Assembly (NCBI GenBank): GCA_902588965.1
Contig: CACIRD010000001.1
Location: 174,942 to 238,941 of the forward strand
Origin: an uncultured Pelagibacteraceae bacterium
Lineage (GTDB): Bacteria > Pseudomonadota > Alphaproteobacteria > Pelagibacterales > Pelagibacteraceae
Length of the DNA stretch: 64,000 bases
Direction: 5' to 3'
Each line of letters begins with the position of its first letter. The first letter of the stretch is position 1. Made by a program: the position numbers and the translations under genes. Below the pieces are notes generated by a model, which saw only the letters and a list, made by a program, of their open reading frames with translations, had not been told where the DNA came from and searched no databases. Below are positions 27,297 to 37,639 of this stretch, piece after piece.

Positions 27297-27668
27297 ATGC
27301 CGACAATTAACCAGTTGCTAAGAAAAAAAAGACGAAAACCTTTATCGAGAGATAAGGTTCCTGCTTTAGAAAAGTCACCTCAAAAAAGAGGTGTTTGTGT
27401 AAAAGTATATACTACAACACCCAAGAAACCCAATTCAGCTTTAAGGAAAGTTGCTAGAGTTAGATTGTCAAATGGACATGAGGTTACTTCATATATTCCT
27501 GGAGAAGGCCACAACCTACAAGAACATTCGGTAGTTTTAATAAGAGGCGGAAGAGTAAAAGATTTACCAGGTGTTAGATATCATATTTTAAGAGGAAACT
27601 TAGACACACAAGGAGTGACAGCAAGAAAACAACAAAGATCTAAATACGGTGCAAAAAAAGGAAAATAA
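27297..27668 (+). CDS. rpsL: 30S ribosomal protein S12
   Basis: 123 residues. [21 protein letters not shown] and [19 protein letters not shown] hold the decoding-centre lysines and the usual streptomycin-contact positions, all wild type in appearance. First gene of the str operon behind its own promoter. rpsG starts 5 bp after the stop. Confidence 0.98.
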   Translation: MPTINQLLRKKRRKPLSRDKVPALEKSPQKRGVCVKVYTTTPKKPNSALRKVARVRLSNGHEVTSYIPGEGHNLQEHSVVLIRGGRVKDLPGVRYHILRGNLDTQGVTARKQQRSKYGAKKGK

Positions 27669-27673
27669 AATAA

Positions 27674-28144
27674 ATGTCTAGAAAAAAAAAAGCACCAAAA
27701 AAAATACCCGTAGTTGATCCAAAATATAAATCTACAATTATACCAAAATTAATAAATTCTATCATGTACGATGGAAAAAAAACAATTGCAGAAAAAATTA
27801 TTTATGATGCTATTGATAAAATAAAATCTAAATCTAAGGATGAGCCAATCACAATTTTTAACCAAGCTATTAGCAATATAAAACCTACTGTTGAAGTTAG
27901 ATCACGTAGAGTAGGAGGCGCTACATACCAAGTTCCTGTCGAAGTTAAATCAAAAAGATCTCAAGCCTTAGCATTGAGATGGTTAATAGATGCATCAAGA
28001 AAAAGAAAAGATAAAAATATGTCAGATAAAATTTTCAATGAAATTTTTGATGCGTATCAAAATAGAGGATCAGCTATTAAAAAAAAAGAGGACACTCACA
28101 AAATGGCTGAGTCCAACAAAGCATTCGCACACTTCAGATGGTAA
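27674..28144 (+). CDS. rpsG: 30S ribosomal protein S7
   Basis: 156 residues. VEVRSRRVGGATYQVPVEV and ALRWLIDASRKR are the conserved rRNA- and mRNA-exit-facing parts, and the C-terminus ends HKMAESNKAFAHFRW. It nucleates assembly of the 30S head. Second gene of the str operon, six bases before fusA. Confidence 0.98.
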   Translation: MSRKKKAPKKIPVVDPKYKSTIIPKLINSIMYDGKKTIAEKIIYDAIDKIKSKSKDEPITIFNQAISNIKPTVEVRSRRVGGATYQVPVEVKSKRSQALALRWLIDASRKRKDKNMSDKIFNEIFDAYQNRGSAIKKKEDTHKMAESNKAFAHFRW

Positions 28145-28150
28145 AAAAAT

Positions 28151-30230
28151 ATGCCTAGAACACATACATTAAACAAATACAGAAATATCGGCATTATGGC
28201 TCACATAGATGCGGGCAAAACTACAACAACTGAAAGAATTTTGTACTATACAGGTAAAAGTCATAAAATTGGAGAAGTTCATGATGGTGCCGCAACTATG
28301 GATTGGATGGAACAAGAACAAGAAAGAGGAATTACTATTACTTCAGCAGCTACAACTTGTTTTTGGAGAGATCATAGAATAAATATTATAGATACACCAG
28401 GACATGTAGATTTTACTATTGAAGTTGAAAGATCACTTAAAGTTTTAGACGGAGCTGTAGCAGTTTTTGATGGCGTGGCTGGTGTTGAACCCCAATCAGA
28501 AACAGTATGGAGACAAGCTGACAAGTACAAAGTACCAAGAATATGTTTTGTTAACAAACTTGATAGAACCGGTGCTGATTTTTTCAGATGTGTCGATATG
28601 ATAAAGGATAGGCTTGGTGCAAAACCTCTGGTCATGCAAATACCTATAGGTATAGAAGCTTCTTTACAAGGGGTTGTAGACTTAGTCAAAATGAAAGCTA
28701 TTGTTTGGAAAAATGAAGATCTTGGCGCTGCATGGGAAGAAAAAGAAATACCAGAAGATTTAAAAAAAAACTTGTGAAAAATATCGACAAGAATTAGTTG
28801 AAACAGCTGTTGAACAAGATGAAAAATTAATGGAAAGTTATCTGAATGGTGATCAAATCAAAAGTGATGATTTAATAAAATGTGTGAGAAAGGGATGTTT
28901 AAATTTTGACTTTGTACCAGTTTTAACTGGATCTGCTTTTAAAAATAAGGGAGTACAACCACTTTTAGATGCAGTTATTGATTATCTTCCTAGTCCTGTC
29001 GATATTGGATCTATAAAAGGTACTAAACCAGGATCAGATGACGAGATTGAGATGAAATTTGAAGATACAGCACCGTTTTCTGCTCTTGCCTTTAAGGTAG
29101 CTAATGACCCATTTGTTGGATCATTAACTTTTATAAGGATTTATTCAGGTACCGTTAAAACAGGAACCGGAATTTATAATACATCTAAAGATAAAGAAGA
29201 AAGAGTTGGTAGAATGCTTTTAATGCATGCAAATTCAAGAGAGGACATTAAAGAAGCAAACGCTGGTGATATAGTTGCTTTAGCTGGTTTAAAACATACC
29301 ATAACTGGGCACACTTTAGCAAATGAAGATCAACCTGTTCTTCTCGAACCAATGGAGTTTCCCGACCCAGTAATTGAAATTGCTGTCGAACCTAAAACAA
29401 AAGCAGATCAAGAAAAAATGGGAGAAGCTTTAGGAAGATTAGCTAAAGAAGATCCATCATTTAGAGTTAGTTCCGATGAAGAGTCTGGACAAACTATCAT
29501 TAAAGGTATGGGCGAGTTACACTTGGATATTATTGTTGATAGAATGAAAAGAGAGTTTAAAGTTGAAGCGAATGTTGGTGCTCCACAAGTAGCTTATAGA
29601 GAAACAATACAAAACGCTATAGAGTTTGACTATACACATAAAAAACAAAGTGGAGGTGCTGGTCAATTTGCAAGAGTAAAACTTTCCGTTGAACCTTTAG
29701 AACCAGGCAAAGGTAGAGAAATAGAAAGTAAAATAAAAGGGGGTGCTATACCAAAAGAATTTATTCCTGGTGTTGAAAAAGGTGTAGAATCTGTAGCAGA
29801 TAATGGAATTTTAGCAGGATTTCCTATTATAGATTATAAAGTTACTATTTTAGATGGTTTGCATCACGATGTTGACTCAAGCGTGCTAGCTTTTGAGCTT
29901 GCTTCACGTGCATGTTTTAAAGAAGCTTGTACTAGAGGTACTTTAAAATTACTTGAACCAGTAATGAGAGTTGAAGTAGTAACACCGGAAGATTACATGG
30001 GAGATGTAATTGGTGACTTAAATAGTAGAAGAGGCCAAATAAATACTCAAGAGCAAAGAGGTAATGCAACAGTTATAACCGCAATGGTACCACTTGCAAA
30101 TATGTTTGGTTATATAAATAATCTTAGATCAATGTCTCAAGGCAGAGCACAATACTCGATGTTTTTTGACCATTATTCTAAAGTACCACAAAATGTTCAA
30201 GATGAAGTAACCAAGAAGATTGCAGGATAA
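28151..30230 (+). CDS. fusA: elongation factor G, reading frame broken by one extra A in a poly-A run
   Basis: GTPase that moves tRNA and mRNA through the ribosome. The first part (28151-28777, 208 residues) has [23 protein letters not shown] and [10 protein letters not shown], then ends prematurely at a TGA just after nine A bases (28762-28770). The remainder continues in the +1 frame as [20 protein letters not shown] and onward to the natural end at 30230, with domains II-V intact (for example [20 protein letters not shown]). Removing one A gives a 692-residue protein of normal length. Either a sequence error or a frame restored by slippage. No second fusA is seen here. Confidence 0.93.
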
Positions 30231-30231
30231 A

Positions 30232-30540
30232 ATGGAAAAACAAAATATAAGAATTAAACTTAGAGCTTATGATAACAAAGTTCTCGACCAATCCACAGAA
30301 GAAATAGTTAACACTGTAAAAAGAACAGGAGCAAATATTAAAGGACCAATACCACTACCGACAAAAATAGAGAGATACACAGTTTTAAGATCTCCACATA
30401 TAGATAAAAAAAGTAGGGAACAATTTGAAACAAGAACACACAAAAGACTAATAGATATAATCGAACCAACACCGCAAACTGTAGAGGCACTTATGAAGTT
30501 AGATCTTGCCTCTGGAGTAGATGTTGAAATAAAAATTTAA
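30232..30540 (+). CDS. rpsJ: 30S ribosomal protein S10
   Basis: 102 residues from the ATG at 30232, one base after the fusA stop; an upstream in-frame start lies inside fus[16 protein letters not shown] and [29 protein letters not shown] are conserved. It heads the S10 operon and also acts with NusB in antitermination in other bacteria. No tuf gene separates it from fusA. Confidence 0.97.
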   Translation: MEKQNIRIKLRAYDNKVLDQSTEEIVNTVKRTGANIKGPIPLPTKIERYTVLRSPHIDKKSREQFETRTHKRLIDIIEPTPQTVEALMKLDLASGVDVEIKI

Positions 30541-30544
30541 AATT

Positions 30545-31201
30545 ATGACTGATATAGCTTTAATAGGAAAAAAAATTGGAATGACACGTGAGTTTTATAA
30601 ATCGGGACAATCTGTTCCAGTTACAGTTATTAAAATGGAAAAAGCAAGAGTTATTGATGTTATTAGCAATGATAAGAGAGGTTATAATGCCGTTCAGTTA
30701 GGTTTTGGTAAAATTAAAAATTCAAAACTATCTAAAGCAATGAAAGGTTTTTATAGTAAAAAAAATACTGAGCCAAAAAAAAAATTAAAAGAATTCAGAG
30801 TAAACAATACAGATAGCTATAAGCCAGGAAATGAATTTGGTCTTGAAATTTTCAAAGATACAAAGTTTGTGGACGTAAGATCTAGAACAATAGGTAAAGG
30901 TTTTGCAGGGGCTATGAAAAGACACAATTTTAGCGGATTAAGAGCTACACATGGGGTCTCAATTTCCCATAGATCACATGGATCCACCGGTCAAAACCAA
31001 GATCCTGGAAAAGTATTTAAAAACAAAAAAATGGCTGGTCACATGGGCGACAAACTAAGAACTATTCAAAATATTGAAATTATCAAGTCTGATATTGAAA
31101 ATGATCTACTTTATTTAAAAGGCTCTATACCAGGAAGCAAAAATACTGAAGTATTAATAAAAAAAAGCAGTAAAAAATATTTCAAAATTAACTATGATTG
31201 A
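30545..31201 (+). CDS. rplC: 50S ribosomal protein L3, C-terminus displaced by a frameshift
   Basis: As it reads, 218 residues. GFAGAMKRHNFSGLRATHGVS and KMAGHMGD are the conserved peptidyl-transferase-facing loop. The frame goes wrong at an eight-A run (31159-31166). The sequence reads IKKSSKKYFKINYD and stops, while dropping one A gives IKKAVKNISKLT, the expected L3 ending, continuing to a TAA at 31254-31256. The corrected protein has 236 residues. This is the second one-base A excess in the cluster, after fusA. Confidence 0.93.
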   Translation: MTDIALIGKKIGMTREFYKSGQSVPVTVIKMEKARVIDVISNDKRGYNAVQLGFGKIKNSKLSKAMKGFYSKKNTEPKKKLKEFRVNNTDSYKPGNEFGLEIFKDTKFVDVRSRTIGKGFAGAMKRHNFSGLRATHGVSISHRSHGSTGQNQDPGKVFKNKKMAGHMGDKLRTIQNIEIIKSDIENDLLYLKGSIPGSKNTEVLIKKSSKKYFKINYD

Positions 31202-31256
31202 AAAAATTGAAGCATTTGAAAAATTAAAAAAAATCCCAGAAAAGAAAAAAAAATAA
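31167..31256 (+). pseudogene. rplC: out-of-frame C-terminal tail of rplC
   Basis: After the A8 run the +1 frame reads AVKNISKLTMIEKIEAFEKL and then a lysine-rich end, stopping immediately before the rplD ATG (TAAATG). The AVK start matches the common L3 ending VxKAVK. An ATG at 31194 could also start an independent 20-residue peptide, but the continuity with L3 makes a displaced tail far more likely. Confidence 0.72.
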
Positions 31257-31880
31257 ATGAAAATAGATAAAATTGATATTAACGGTAAAAAAGATTCAAT
31301 AGAAGTTTTAGATAAAATTTTTGCTTCAAAAATTAATAAAAGAAATATTAGTTCAGTAATCTATAAAACCAATGCCAACTTAAAGGGCAGAAAAGCTAAA
31401 ACAAAACAAAAAAATGAAATTATAGGTTCTACATCTAAAATATATGCTCAAAAAGGAACAGGTAACGCACGTCATGCTAGTAGAAAAGCTCCAATTTTTG
31501 TTGGAGGTGGAGTTGCTCATGGTCCGAAGGGACAATCTAATTATAAAATCAGAAAACTAAACAAGAGCGAGAAAAAAAATAGTATAGCTTCTTTGATAAG
31601 CGAAAAAAATATATCTAAAAATTTAATAATTTTTAGCGATTTTAAAAATGAAATAAAAAAAACTAAACAAATGAGTGAAATTTTAAACAAGTTTAATGCA
31701 AATAATTCATTAATTATTTTAGACAAGGTATCTATGAAAAATGTATTAAAATCAGCAAGGAATATACCAAATATTAAAGTTACTGATATCAATCATTTTA
31801 GTAGCCTTGATATAATTAAATATCAAAAAGTAATTTTTACTGAAAGTTCAGTTAAAGAATTGGAAAAAAGATATGAGTAA
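31257..31880 (+). CDS. rplD: 50S ribosomal protein L4
   Basis: 207 residues. The tunnel loop KIYAQKGTGNARHASRKAPIFVGGGVAHGP is intact. In E. coli L4 also represses the S10 operon by binding its leader; no S10 leader is present here because rpsJ follows fusA by one base, so that control is probably absent. Overlaps rplW by 8 bases. Confidence 0.97.
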   Translation: MKIDKIDINGKKDSIEVLDKIFASKINKRNISSVIYKTNANLKGRKAKTKQKNEIIGSTSKIYAQKGTGNARHASRKAPIFVGGGVAHGPKGQSNYKIRKLNKSEKKNSIASLISEKNISKNLIIFSDFKNEIKKTKQMSEILNKFNANNSLIILDKVSMKNVLKSARNIPNIKVTDINHFSSLDIIKYQKVIFTESSVKELEKRYE

Positions 31881-32166
31881 AATTCATTTATACGATAAAA
31901 TTCTATCACCAATTGTTACAGAGAAATCAACAAATTTATCTGAATACAATAAGATAGTTTTTAAAGTGCCTCATAACTCGAATAAAACTAACTTAAAGAA
32001 AAATATAGAAAAAATATTTAAAGTAAATGTCACCAAAATAAACATAGTTAATAAACAATCTAGAATAAAACTTACTAGAGGTAAAAAAGTTAAGATCCAA
32101 GGATATAAAAAGGCAATTATAACACTTAAAAAAGGTCAAAGTATTGATCTAACTACTGGAATTTAA
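31873..32166 (+). CDS. rplW: 50S ribosomal protein L23
   Basis: 97 residues. LYDKILSPIVTEKSTNLSEYNKIVFKV and VNIVNKQSRIKLTRGKKVKIQGYKKAIITLKKG are typical; at the tunnel exit it docks trigger factor and SRP. Overlaps rplD by 8 bases, with rplB starting 1 base after its stop. Confidence 0.96.
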   Translation: MSKIHLYDKILSPIVTEKSTNLSEYNKIVFKVPHNSNKTNLKKNIEKIFKVNVTKINIVNKQSRIKLTRGKKVKIQGYKKAIITLKKGQSIDLTTGI

Positions 32167-32167
32167 A

Positions 32168-33001
32168 ATGTCATTAAAAACTTTCAAACCATATACAAAA
32201 TCAAGAAGAGGAACTGTTATAGTAGATAAGTCGGGTCTCTGGAAAGGAAAAGCTTATAAACCCTTATTGTCTGTCAATAACGCTTCAAAAGGAAGAAATA
32301 ATCTAGGAAGAATTACTTCTAGAAATCATGGTGGAGGACATAAACAAAAGTATAGAATAATAGATTTTCATAGAAGAAAATTTAATTCAGTAGCTGAAGT
32401 TGAAAGAGTGGAATATGATCCAAATAGATCTTGTTACATAATGTTAGTTAAGTTTGAGGATGGCGAGCGATTTTATTATCTTGCACCACAAAAAATAAAC
32501 GTAGGTGATAAAATTATGAATGGTCAGAATATAGAGGTTAAAATAGGAAATTGCATGCCTCTTCACGACATACCAGTTGGAATAAATATTCATAATGTTG
32601 AACTTCAACCAGGTGCAGGTGGTAAGATTGCTAGATCCGCAGGAACTTCAGTAGTCATTTCTGGTGTAGATGGAAATTATTCACTAATTAAAATGACCTC
32701 TGGAGAAGTAAGAAAAATAAATTCAAGGTGCATGGCAACAATTGGTGTTTTATCTAATCCAGATCAAAAAAATATTAAAATTGGTAAAGCTGGAAGATCT
32801 AGGTGGCTTGGTATTAGACCTCATACAAGAGGTGTGGTTAAAAATCCAGTTGATCACCCACATGGTGGTGGAGAAGGTAAAACAGCAGGTGGAAGACACC
32901 CTGTTTCACCAACAGGACAGTCTGCAAAAGGATTGAAGACTAGAGATAACAAAAGAACAGATAAGTTTATAATTAGAAGAAGAAAGGGCAAGAAAAATTA
33001 G
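32168..33001 (+). CDS. rplB: 50S ribosomal protein L2
   Basis: 277 residues. GRNNLGRITSRNHGGGHKQKYR and the C-terminal GVVKNPVDHPHGGGEGKTAGGRHP contain the conserved His-rich loop near the peptidyl-transferase centre. Full length. Lies between rplW and rpsS in standard S10 order. Confidence 0.98.
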   Translation: MSLKTFKPYTKSRRGTVIVDKSGLWKGKAYKPLLSVNNASKGRNNLGRITSRNHGGGHKQKYRIIDFHRRKFNSVAEVERVEYDPNRSCYIMLVKFEDGERFYYLAPQKINVGDKIMNGQNIEVKIGNCMPLHDIPVGINIHNVELQPGAGGKIARSAGTSVVISGVDGNYSLIKMTSGEVRKINSRCMATIGVLSNPDQKNIKIGKAGRSRWLGIRPHTRGVVKNPVDHPHGGGEGKTAGGRHPVSPTGQSAKGLKTRDNKRTDKFIIRRRKGKKN

Positions 33002-33010
33002 GTAAAATAT

Positions 33011-33328
33011 ATGGCTAGATCAGTTTGGAAAGGTCCATTTGTAGAAGAAAGTTTAATCAGAAAAGTTGATAAACAAAAAAATGAGACTAACAAAAAACCT
33101 ATTAAAACATGGTCAAGAAAATCAACTATTATACCTGATTTTGTTGGTACTAGCTTTTTAATTTACAACGGGAAAAAATTTATTCCAATAACAGTATCTG
33201 AGGATATGGTTGGACATAAATTTGGAGAATTTGCACCTACAAGACAATTCGCAGGTCATACACCTGCTGATAAAAAAGCAGCCGCAGAAAAAGCAGCTGC
33301 TGCGCCAACGCCAGGAGTTAAAAAGTAA
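33011..33328 (+). CDS. rpsS: 30S ribosomal protein S19
   Basis: 105 residues. [18 protein letters not shown] and [16 protein letters not shown] are conserved. After the usual core end at about residue 85 comes an Ala/Lys/Pro-rich tail ([18 protein letters not shown]), longer than in E. coli. The tail is encoded by comparatively GC-rich codons. Core function is head assembly with S13. Confidence 0.97.
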   Translation: MARSVWKGPFVEESLIRKVDKQKNETNKKPIKTWSRKSTIIPDFVGTSFLIYNGKKFIPITVSEDMVGHKFGEFAPTRQFAGHTPADKKAAAEKAAAAPTPGVKK

Positions 33329-33330
33329 AC

Positions 33331-33738
33331 ATGGGAAAAAAAAAGAAAATAAATAAAGTCGAAAACAAAACTGTAAAATCAGTAAATAAAAGTGTTAGAT
33401 CTAGTACAAGAAAACTTAAACCAATATTAAGATCAATAGTTGGTAAAAAAGTTGGTTTAGCGATTAGAGATTTGACATTTTCAGAAAAGAGAATTTCTAA
33501 AGATATTAAGAAAACTATTTCTTCTGCCATTGCTAATGCAGAGAATAATTTTCAATACGATATAGACAAACTTGTAATAAAAGAAGCTTATTGTGGAAAA
33601 CAAGTGGTAATGAAAAGATTTAGAGCAAGAGCTAAAGGAAGAGCAGCACCTATAAAAAAACCATATTCAAATTTAACTATTATATTATCTGAATTAAAAA
33701 ATAAAAAAATAGAGGAAAAACATGGGACAAAAGGTTAA
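33331..33738 (+). CDS. rplV: 50S ribosomal protein L22
   Basis: 135 residues, with a lysine-rich N-terminal extension of about 25 residues before the core [16 protein letters not shown]. The C-terminal hairpin [25 protein letters not shown] lines the exit tunnel. The 3' end overlaps rpsC by 17 bases. Confidence 0.95.
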   Translation: MGKKKKINKVENKTVKSVNKSVRSSTRKLKPILRSIVGKKVGLAIRDLTFSEKRISKDIKKTISSAIANAENNFQYDIDKLVIKEAYCGKQVVMKRFRARAKGRAAPIKKPYSNLTIILSELKNKKIEEKHGTKG

Positions 33739-34381
33739 TCCAGTAGGTTTAAGATTGGGCATCAACAGAGGTTGGGACTCTGTCTGGTATGCAAAAAAGA
33801 AAGATTTCGGAAATTACTTAATAGAAGATTTTAAGATAAGAGAATATATAAAAAAAAATGTAATTAACTCAGGAGTATCTAAAGTAATGATAGAAAGAAC
33901 ATCAAAAAAATGTTTTGTAACAATTTATACTTCTAGACCAGGATTTGTTATTGGTAAAAAAGGAAGCGATATAGAAAAAATTAAAAATAAACTTTCAGCA
34001 CTGACTAGCAACGAAGTAAATCTAAACATTAAAGAAGTAAAAAAGCCAGAAACTAATAGTTATTTGGTTGCGGAAAATATTGCACAGCAACTTGTTAAAA
34101 GAGTATCATATAGAAGAGCAATGAAAAGATCTATGCAGTCAGCTCTAAGACTTGGTGCAAAAGGTATCAAAGTATCTATAAGTGGAAGATTAGGTGGAAA
34201 TGAAATTGCACGAACAGAGTGGCTTAGAGAAGGAAGCATACCTTCACATACTCTGAGGGCAGATATTGACTATGCGGAAGCAGAAGCACTAACAACTTAT
34301 GGAATAATAGGTATAAAAGTTTGGATTTATAAAGGAGAAATTTTCTCTAAGGAGTTTAGCCAGGAGACAAATAAAAAATAA
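33722..34381 (+). CDS. rpsC: 30S ribosomal protein S3
   Basis: 219 residues. [13 protein letters not shown] at the N-terminus, KH domain with [17 protein letters not shown], and the C-terminal [13 protein letters not shown]...[17 protein letters not shown]. Part of the mRNA entry helicase site with S4 and S5. It starts inside rplV. Confidence 0.98.
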   Translation: MGQKVNPVGLRLGINRGWDSVWYAKKKDFGNYLIEDFKIREYIKKNVINSGVSKVMIERTSKKCFVTIYTSRPGFVIGKKGSDIEKIKNKLSALTSNEVNLNIKEVKKPETNSYLVAENIAQQLVKRVSYRRAMKRSMQSALRLGAKGIKVSISGRLGGNEIARTEWLREGSIPSHTLRADIDYAEAEALTTYGIIGIKVWIYKGEIFSKEFSQETNKK

Positions 34382-34384
34382 ATT

Positions 34385-34795
34385 ATGTTACAGCCAACTA
34401 GAACAAAATACAGAAAAGCGCACAAAGGAAGAATTCATGGAAAAGCATCAAGATGTAATTACATGAATTATGGATCATTCGGTTTAAAAGCAATGTCGCC
34501 AGACAGAGTAATATCAAAACAAATCGAAGCTGCTAGAGTTGCTTTAACAAGACATATGAAAAGACAAGGAAGAGTTTGGACACGAGTATTTCCAAATATA
34601 CCTATATCGAAAAAACCTACAGAAGTTAGAATGGGAAAAGGAAAAGGCTCTCCTGAATACTATGGTTGTAGAGTAAAACCAGGTAGAATTTTATTTGAAG
34701 TAGATGGTGTATCTGAGCAGATAGCTAGAGAAGCACTTTATAAAGCATCAGCTAAATTGCCAATAAAAACAAAATTTATAAAGAGGCTTTCTTAA
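34385..34795 (+). CDS. rplP: 50S ribosomal protein L16
   Basis: 136 residues. [33 protein letters not shown] and [13 protein letters not shown] are conserved. It positions tRNA at the A/P site. Three bases after rpsC and one before rpmC. Confidence 0.98.
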   Translation: MLQPTRTKYRKAHKGRIHGKASRCNYMNYGSFGLKAMSPDRVISKQIEAARVALTRHMKRQGRVWTRVFPNIPISKKPTEVRMGKGKGSPEYYGCRVKPGRILFEVDGVSEQIAREALYKASAKLPIKTKFIKRLS

Positions 34796-34796
34796 A

Positions 34797-34988
34797 ATGA
34801 AAAAAAAAGATGCAAAACAAATGACCAAAGCCCAAGCATTGAAAGATATAGACAAATTTAAAAAAGATCTTTTTAATTTTAGATTTCAAAAGGTAAACGG
34901 ACAAATAAAAAGCCCGTCTAAAATAAATGAAATCAAAAAGAATATTGCGAGATTAAAAACTTTTATTGAAAGGAAATCTAATGCCTAA
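34797..34988 (+). CDS. rpmC: 50S ribosomal protein L29
   Basis: 63 residues, mostly helical. KDLFNFRFQKVNGQIKSPSKINEIKKNIARLKTF is the diagnostic second half. The end overlaps the rpsQ start by 8 bases. Confidence 0.94.
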   Translation: MKKKDAKQMTKAQALKDIDKFKKDLFNFRFQKVNGQIKSPSKINEIKKNIARLKTFIERKSNA

Positions 34989-35217
34989 GAAAGTTCTACA
35001 CGGAATAGTTGTTAGTGATAAAGAAAATAAAACAATTAAAGTTTTAGTTGAAAGAAAGTATCAACATCCTGTTCTAAAAAAAGTTATAAAGAGCAAAAAA
35101 AAATATAGTGCACACGATGAGAAAAACAGTTTTAAAAATGGAGACAAAGTTACAATAATAGAATGTAAACCATTTTCAAAAAGTAAAAAATTTGAAATAT
35201 ATGGAGAAAAAAAATGA
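34981..35217 (+). CDS. rpsQ: 30S ribosomal protein S17
   Basis: 78 residues from the ATG at 34981, which has GAAAGG upstream; a longer in-frame start at 34966 adds MKGNL and is less likely. [33 protein letters not shown] is the conserved OB fold. Overlaps rplN by 4 bases. Confidence 0.95.
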   Translation: MPKKVLHGIVVSDKENKTIKVLVERKYQHPVLKKVIKSKKKYSAHDEKNSFKNGDKVTIIECKPFSKSKKFEIYGEKK

Positions 35218-35582
35218 TTCAAGTTCAAACAGAATTAAATGTTGCTGATAATACTGGTGCCAAAAAAATAGAGTGCATAAAAGTATTAGGTGGATCTAAA
35301 AGAAGATACGCAAGCATCGGAGATACAATAGTAATTGCCGTTAAAGAAGCAATTCCAAAAGGAAAAGTAAAAAAAGGATCAGTTCATAAAGCGGTAGTTG
35401 TCCGAGTTAAAAAAGGTATTCATAGAGAAGATGGTTCAAAAGTGAGATTTGACAATAATGCAGCCGTACTTGTTGATGAAAAAGGAGAGCCAGTAGGAAC
35501 TAGAATATTTGGTCCAGTAACAAGAGAACTTAGAAACAAAGGTCAAATGAAAATAATTTCTTTAGCACCGGAGGTTTTATGA
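35214..35582 (+). CDS. rplN: 50S ribosomal protein L14
   Basis: 122 residues. [28 protein letters not shown] and VKAV-type core with [28 protein letters not shown] are conserved. Contacts the 30S at bridge B8. Overlaps both neighbours by 4 bases (ATGA). Confidence 0.98.
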   Translation: MIQVQTELNVADNTGAKKIECIKVLGGSKRRYASIGDTIVIAVKEAIPKGKVKKGSVHKAVVVRVKKGIHREDGSKVRFDNNAAVLVDEKGEPVGTRIFGPVTRELRNKGQMKIISLAPEVL

Positions 35583-35833
35583 TGACTATAAAAAAAGGAA
35601 GCAAAGTCAAAATTTTATGCGGAAAAGATAAAAATAAAGAAGGAGATGTAATTGAAATTCAAAGATCTAAAAATAGAGCTAAAGTTAAAGGTTTAAACTT
35701 GATTAAAAAACACATTAAAACAACTAAGGAAAAAAAGGGTGGTATTTTTGATAAAGAAAATTTTTTAGATTTATCAAATCTATCTATAGTAAATATAAAA
35801 AAAGAAACCAAAAAGAATATAGGTAAAAAATGA
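35579..35833 (+). CDS. rplX: 50S ribosomal protein L24
   Basis: 84 residues, shorter than the roughly 104 of E. coli. [23 protein letters not shown] is the KOW start. [23 protein letters not shown] continues the core, and the C-terminal region is reduced. Two consecutive ATG codons at 35579 and 35582. An assembly initiator of the large subunit. Confidence 0.95.
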   Translation: MMTIKKGSKVKILCGKDKNKEGDVIEIQRSKNRAKVKGLNLIKKHIKTTKEKKGGIFDKENFLDLSNLSIVNIKKETKKNIGKK

Positions 35834-36384
35834 TGCCAAGGCTTAAGGATTTATACAAAAAAGAGATTCAACCAGATCTAAAAACAAAATTGGGTCTGAA
35901 AAATACTTATATGGCACCCAAGATACTCAAAGTGGTTTTAAACATGGGCTTGGGCATCGATGGCAATGATTCAAAAATTTTAAAAACATCAGAGGAGGAT
36001 TTGGCTAAAATCACAGGACAAAAACCAGTAATTACAAAATTTAAGAAATCAATATCAAACTTTAAAACTAGAAAGAGCACTAATGCTGGTTTGAAAGTAA
36101 CTTTAAGAAAAGATAAAATGTATGAATTTATAGATAGACTAGTAAATATAGCATTACCTAGAATCAAAGATTTTAGAGGATTGTCAACTAAAGGTTTTGA
36201 TAAATTTGGAAATTATACCTTTGGAATTAAAGAACACATAATTTTCCCAGAAGTCAATTTTGACAAAGTAGATAAAATTAGAGGTTTAGATATTACAATA
36301 GTTATTTCCTCAAAAAACAGAGACCATAGTATAGAATTATTAAAAAAATTGAATTTTCCATTTAAAACTGAAAGGAGTAACTAA
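35830..36384 (+). CDS. rplE: 50S ribosomal protein L5
   Basis: 184 residues. [39 protein letters not shown] and [16 protein letters not shown] are conserved. It binds 5S rRNA in the central protuberance. Starts within the rplX stop. Confidence 0.97.
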   Translation: MMPRLKDLYKKEIQPDLKTKLGLKNTYMAPKILKVVLNMGLGIDGNDSKILKTSEEDLAKITGQKPVITKFKKSISNFKTRKSTNAGLKVTLRKDKMYEFIDRLVNIALPRIKDFRGLSTKGFDKFGNYTFGIKEHIIFPEVNFDKVDKIRGLDITIVISSKNRDHSIELLKKLNFPFKTERSN

Positions 36385-36386
36385 AC

Positions 36387-36692
36387 ATGGCTAAACTAAG
36401 TTCTATTAATAAAAACAACCGAAGAATAAAACTTTCAAATAGGTTTTATAATAAGAGATCGAAATTAAAAAAAATTATAATGAATAAAAAACTACCTTTA
36501 GAAGAAAGATTTAAAGCACAACAAAAACTATCTAAAATGCCAAGGAATTCCTCAAAAACTAGAGTAATGAACAGATGTCAAATTACAGGAAGACCTCATG
36601 GTGTTTATAGAAAATTAAAAATTTCAAGAATAGCATTAAGAAAACTTGGTCTTGAAGGTAAAATTCCAGGAATGATAAAATCAAGCTGGTAG
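36387..36692 (+). CDS. rpsN: 30S ribosomal protein S14 (zinc-free long form)
   Basis: 101 residues. The C-terminal half [38 protein letters not shown] is conserved. Only one Cys is present in the region where short-form S14 has four, so this is the zinc-independent type. Two bases after rplE. Confidence 0.97.
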   Translation: MAKLSSINKNNRRIKLSNRFYNKRSKLKKIIMNKKLPLEERFKAQQKLSKMPRNSSKTRVMNRCQITGRPHGVYRKLKISRIALRKLGLEGKIPGMIKSSW

Positions 36693-36704
36693 AAAGGAAA
36701 AATT

Positions 36705-37100
36705 ATGAGTTTAAGTGACCCAATAGGAGATATGATAGCTAGAATTAAGAACGCTCAACAAAGAAATCAAAGGAAAGTTGAGTTACCATCATCTAAATTT
36801 AAAATTAAAATTGTAGATGTTTTAAAGGGTGAAGGTTTTATAATAGATTACAAAGTAAGTGAAGATCAAAAAAAACCAAACCTACTTATAAATTTAAAAT
36901 ATCATTCAGGAAATCCGGTAATCAATACTATTGAAAGAGTCTCAAAACCAGGAAGAAGAATATTTTCAAGAGCAGAAAGTTTACCTAAAATAAATAACGG
37001 CTTAGGTATAGCAATAGTCTCAACACCAAAAGGTGTAATGAGTGATGTAGATGCTAGAAAACAAAAAGTGGGTGGAGAAATTATTTGTAAGGTATTTTAA
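36705..37100 (+). CDS. rpsH: 30S ribosomal protein S8
   Basis: 131 residues. SDPIGDMIARIKNAQQRN and GLGIAIVSTPKGVMSDVDARKQKVGGEIICKVF are conserved. In E. coli S8 represses the spc operon. A clear AGAAAGG site precedes the ATG. Overlaps rplF by one base. Confidence 0.97.
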   Translation: MSLSDPIGDMIARIKNAQQRNQRKVELPSSKFKIKIVDVLKGEGFIIDYKVSEDQKKPNLLINLKYHSGNPVINTIERVSKPGRRIFSRAESLPKINNGLGIAIVSTPKGVMSDVDARKQKVGGEIICKVF

Positions 37101-37639
37101 TGTCTAAAATTGGTAAAATAAACATATCTATCCCTGAAAAAGTAAAAGTTGCTTTAACTGGTAACAATGTAAATATAGAGGGGCCTCTAGGCAAAAAGTC
37201 TCTGACCATAGATTTGGAAAATTTTGATTTAAATATTAATGAGGGTAAAGAAATCTCGATTAAACCAAAAAAAGTTGATGAAAATACTAAAAGGCTTTGG
37301 GGAATGAATAGAAGCCTATTAAATAATGCGATAATTGGTGCCAGCAAAGGTTATGAAAAGACTTTAGAATTAGTTGGAGTTGGATATCGAGCAGCATTAA
37401 AAGGCAAACAACTTAATTTACAATTGGGTTTTAGCCATGATGTTAATTACGACATACCAGAAGAAATTAAAATTACAGTTGAAAAACAAACTATACTTAA
37501 AATTACTGGAGCTGATAAGCAACAGGTAGGCATGGTTGCTTCAAAAATTAAATCTTTGAGACCTCCAGAGCCGTATAAGGGCAAAGGTATTAGAGAAAAA
37601 GACCAATATATTTTAAGAAAAGAAGGAAAGAAAAAATAA
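37100..37639 (+). CDS. rplF: 50S ribosomal protein L6
   Basis: 179 residues, two repeated L6 domains. [17 protein letters not shown] opens the first, and [27 protein letters not shown] closes the second. Near the sarcin-ricin loop. Overlaps both neighbours by one base. Confidence 0.97.
   Translation: MSKIGKINISIPEKVKVALTGNNVNIEGPLGKKSLTIDLENFDLNINEGKEISIKPKKVDENTKRLWGMNRSLLNNAIIGASKGYEKTLELVGVGYRAALKGKQLNLQLGFSHDVNYDIPEEIKITVEKQTILKITGADKQQVGMVASKIKSLRPPEPYKGKGIREKDQYILRKEGKKK

Noticed and set aside
31194..31256. Independent 20-residue small ORF between rplC and rplD
   Set aside because: The same frame read upstream gives the expected L3 ending, so it is the displaced rplC tail.
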